From Flavobacteriaceae bacterium UBA2000 (GTDB lineage: Bacteria; Bacteroidota; Bacteroidia; Flavobacteriales; Flavobacteriaceae): a DNA stretch of 6,598 nucleotides. The notes beneath the pieces were generated by a model. The model made no database searches and was not told the origin of the DNA. It worked only from the letters and a program-made list of their open reading frames with translations. Both the position numbers and the translations under genes were made by a program. The DNA is taken from contig DDCS01000078.1 in assembly GCA_002335345.1 (NCBI GenBank), positions 1-6,598 on the forward strand, read 5' to 3'. This document shows positions 5,271-6,598 of this stretch, piece by piece; the first letter of the stretch is position 1; the number at the start of each line of letters is the position of its first letter.

Positions 5271-6598
5271 ATGACAACATTTCAATCTTTGGGATTGGGG
5301 GAAGAATTCCTTCTAGCCATCCAGGACTTGGGTTTTGAAACCCCCAGTGAAGTTCAACAAAAAGCCATTCCTTTTTTACTCCAAAATGATGCAGACATTG
5401 TATCCCTTGCTCAAACGGGTACGGGAAAAACTGCTGCCTTTGGTTTTCCAATGCTCCAAAAAATACGCGTTGAAAGCCGAGAAACACAAGGACTCATCCT
5501 CTCTCCAACGCGAGAGTTGTGTCTCCAAATAACTCAAGAGCTTAAGCTTTATGGGAAATACCTCAAAGGACTTAATGTAGTGGCTATTTATGGTGGCGCA
5601 AGTATTACTGAACAAGCCCGTCAAATCAAAAAGGGAGCGCAAATTATTGTGGCTACTCCAGGGCGTATGAAAGACATGATCGGTCGCGGTATGATCGATA
5701 TTTCAAAAATTGAATATTGTGTTCTTGATGAGGCCGATGAAATGCTCAATATGGGCTTTTACGAGGATATAAAATCTATACTTACCCACACTCCCAAAGA
5801 GAAAAACTCTTGGTTGTTTTCTGCAACCATGCCACAGGAGGTCAACACCATTGCCAAAAAATTCATGCACGACCCCATAGAAATTACTGTGGGTACCAAA
5901 AACTCAGGAGCAAAAAATGTAAATCATCAGTACTTTATTGTAGGTGCCCGAGAACGATATAATACATTGAGGGCTGTCATCGGTATGAATCCCGATATAT
6001 TTGGTTGTGTATTTTGTCGAACAAAAATCGAAACCCAAAAAGTTGCTGAAAAACTCATCCATGACGGTTATAAAGCTGCAGCTATACACGGGGATCTGAG
6101 TCAAAATCAACGCGATGCGGTAATGCAATCTTTTCGCAAGAAAAAAATTCAGCTCCTAATCGCTACCGATGTTGCGGCTCGAGGTATTGATGTGGAGGAC
6201 ATCACCCATGTGATCAACTACCAACTTCCAGACGAAATCGAAACCTACACCCACCGAAGTGGAAGAACGGGTCGCGCTGGAAAATTGGGAACTTCCATCC
6301 TTTTTGTAACCAAATCGGACCGTAGAAAGATCAAGTTGGTAGAAAACAAACTTCAAACAAAACTAACTGAATTGGAAATTCCTTCCCCCAAAGAAGTCTT
6401 TCAGTTTAAAATTGAACATTGGGTAGAACAACTAAAGACCACGCCGATTAAAAGTGATTTGAATCCCTACCTTGGCGGAGTACTTAAAAATTTAGAGGCC
6501 TTTTCTAAGGAAGAGCTGGTTGAATTGTTTCTTTCCAAAGAATTTCAATCGTTTGATTTCAACGCCAAACCTCTCGAATTTAAAAAAGAGGGGGCGTC
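5271..6598 (+). CDS. DEAD-box ATP-dependent RNA helicase (3' end beyond the window)
   Basis: The frame is open from ATG 5271 to the last base, giving 442 codons without a stop. The helicase core is complete and intact. The Q motif has Phe4, GFETPSEVQ (21-29) and Gln29. Walker A is AQTGTGKT (47-54). PTREL lies at 79-83, GG at 108-109 and TPGR at 129-132. Walker B is DEAD (153-156), SAT is at 184-186, ATDVAARGID at 298-307, and HRSGRTGRAG at 328-337. From about 350 an accessory helical segment begins. In Bacteroidota relatives of CsdA/DeaD this is often followed by an RNA-binding domain and a basic tail, which would lie outside the window. Such enzymes unwind short RNA duplexes in ribosome assembly or mRNA decay, often at low temperature. 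The gene is more AT-rich than its left-hand neighbours. Its upstream leader is long and structured. No Shine-Dalgarno motif is seen before the ATG. Confidence 0.96.
   Translation, partial: MTTFQSLGLGEEFLLAIQDLGFETPSEVQQKAIPFLLQNDADIVSLAQTGTGKTAAFGFPMLQKIRVESRETQGLILSPTRELCLQITQELKLYGKYLKGLNVVAIYGGASITEQARQIKKGAQIIVATPGRMKDMIGRGMIDISKIEYCVLDEADEMLNMGFYEDIKSILTHTPKEKNSWLFSATMPQEVNTIAKKFMHDPIEITVGTKNSGAKNVNHQYFIVGARERYNTLRAVIGMNPDIFGCVFCRTKIETQKVAEKLIHDGYKAAAIHGDLSQNQRDAVMQSFRKKKIQLLIATDVAARGIDVEDITHVINYQLPDEIETYTHRSGRTGRAGKLGTSILFVTKSDRRKIKLVENKLQTKLTELEIPSPKEVFQFKIEHWVEQLKTTPIKSDLNPYLGGVLKNLEAFSKEELVELFLSKEFQSFDFNAKPLEFKKEGA

Noticed and set aside
5198..5338. Possible 46-codon leader ORF starting at GTG 5198 and overlapping the helicase start in another frame
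   Set aside because: GAGG lies only two bases before the GTG, the start is not ATG, and the peptide looks like nothing. The overlap with the helicase frame explains its downstream half.
1..6598. CRISPR arrays, transposon ends, toxin-antitoxin pairs, phage or defence genes
   Set aside because: I looked for regularly spaced repeats, long terminal inverted repeats and recognisable protein motifs and found none. The window reads as a conserved chromosomal region.

Overview
The window looks like ordinary chromosomal DNA of a member of the Bacteroidota, most likely a flavobacterium-like lineage. The reasons are: a TAnnTTTG-type -7 promoter box (TATCTTTG) just upstream of purB; start codons mostly preceded by A-rich sequence rather than a Shine-Dalgarno motif; a tRNA gene with no encoded CCA; and a short S41-protease lipoprotein whose mature end is acidic (C-FEDLDD). 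This placement is an inference from style and protein families, not from a database match.

Layout from left to right. A tRNA-Pro(GGG) gene lies on the plus strand (11-84). A bidirectional intrinsic terminator (about 86-117) separates it from a leftward cluster: an S41-family protease lipoprotein (145-1545), adenylosuccinate lyase purB (1624-2967), and a conserved-looking alpha-helical protein of unknown function (3116-3658). A 111-bp divergent intergenic region follows. Then come two rightward, translationally coupled genes: a TrmH/SpoU-type RNA 2'-O-methyltransferase (3770-4423) and the non-canonical purine NTP pyrophosphatase rdgB (4423-5007), joined by a TGATG stop/start overlap. After a 263-bp gene-free stretch, a DEAD-box RNA helicase begins at 5271 and is still open when the window ends (442 codons visible).

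The genes are housekeeping: purine nucleotide synthesis (purB), cleaning of the purine NTP pool (rdgB), RNA modification (trmH), RNA remodelling (helicase), envelope proteolysis (S41 lipoprotein) and a tRNA. I see no defence system, mobile element, CRISPR array or phage remnant.

The most interesting part is the 263-bp leader of the helicase (5008-5270). It holds three short-loop hairpins, an 8-bp long-range inverted repeat that competes with one of them, a two-part 13-bp stem just before the gene, and a 10-bp complementarity (one bulged A) between that stem's loop and the bases immediately upstream of the start codon. Together these could form a pseudoknot or a switch controlling translation of an RNA-unwinding enzyme, a plausible autoregulatory or temperature-responsive element. 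Upstream of it sits a roughly 20-bp-spaced series of AATTTG motifs. All of this is read by eye and needs comparative and structural tests.
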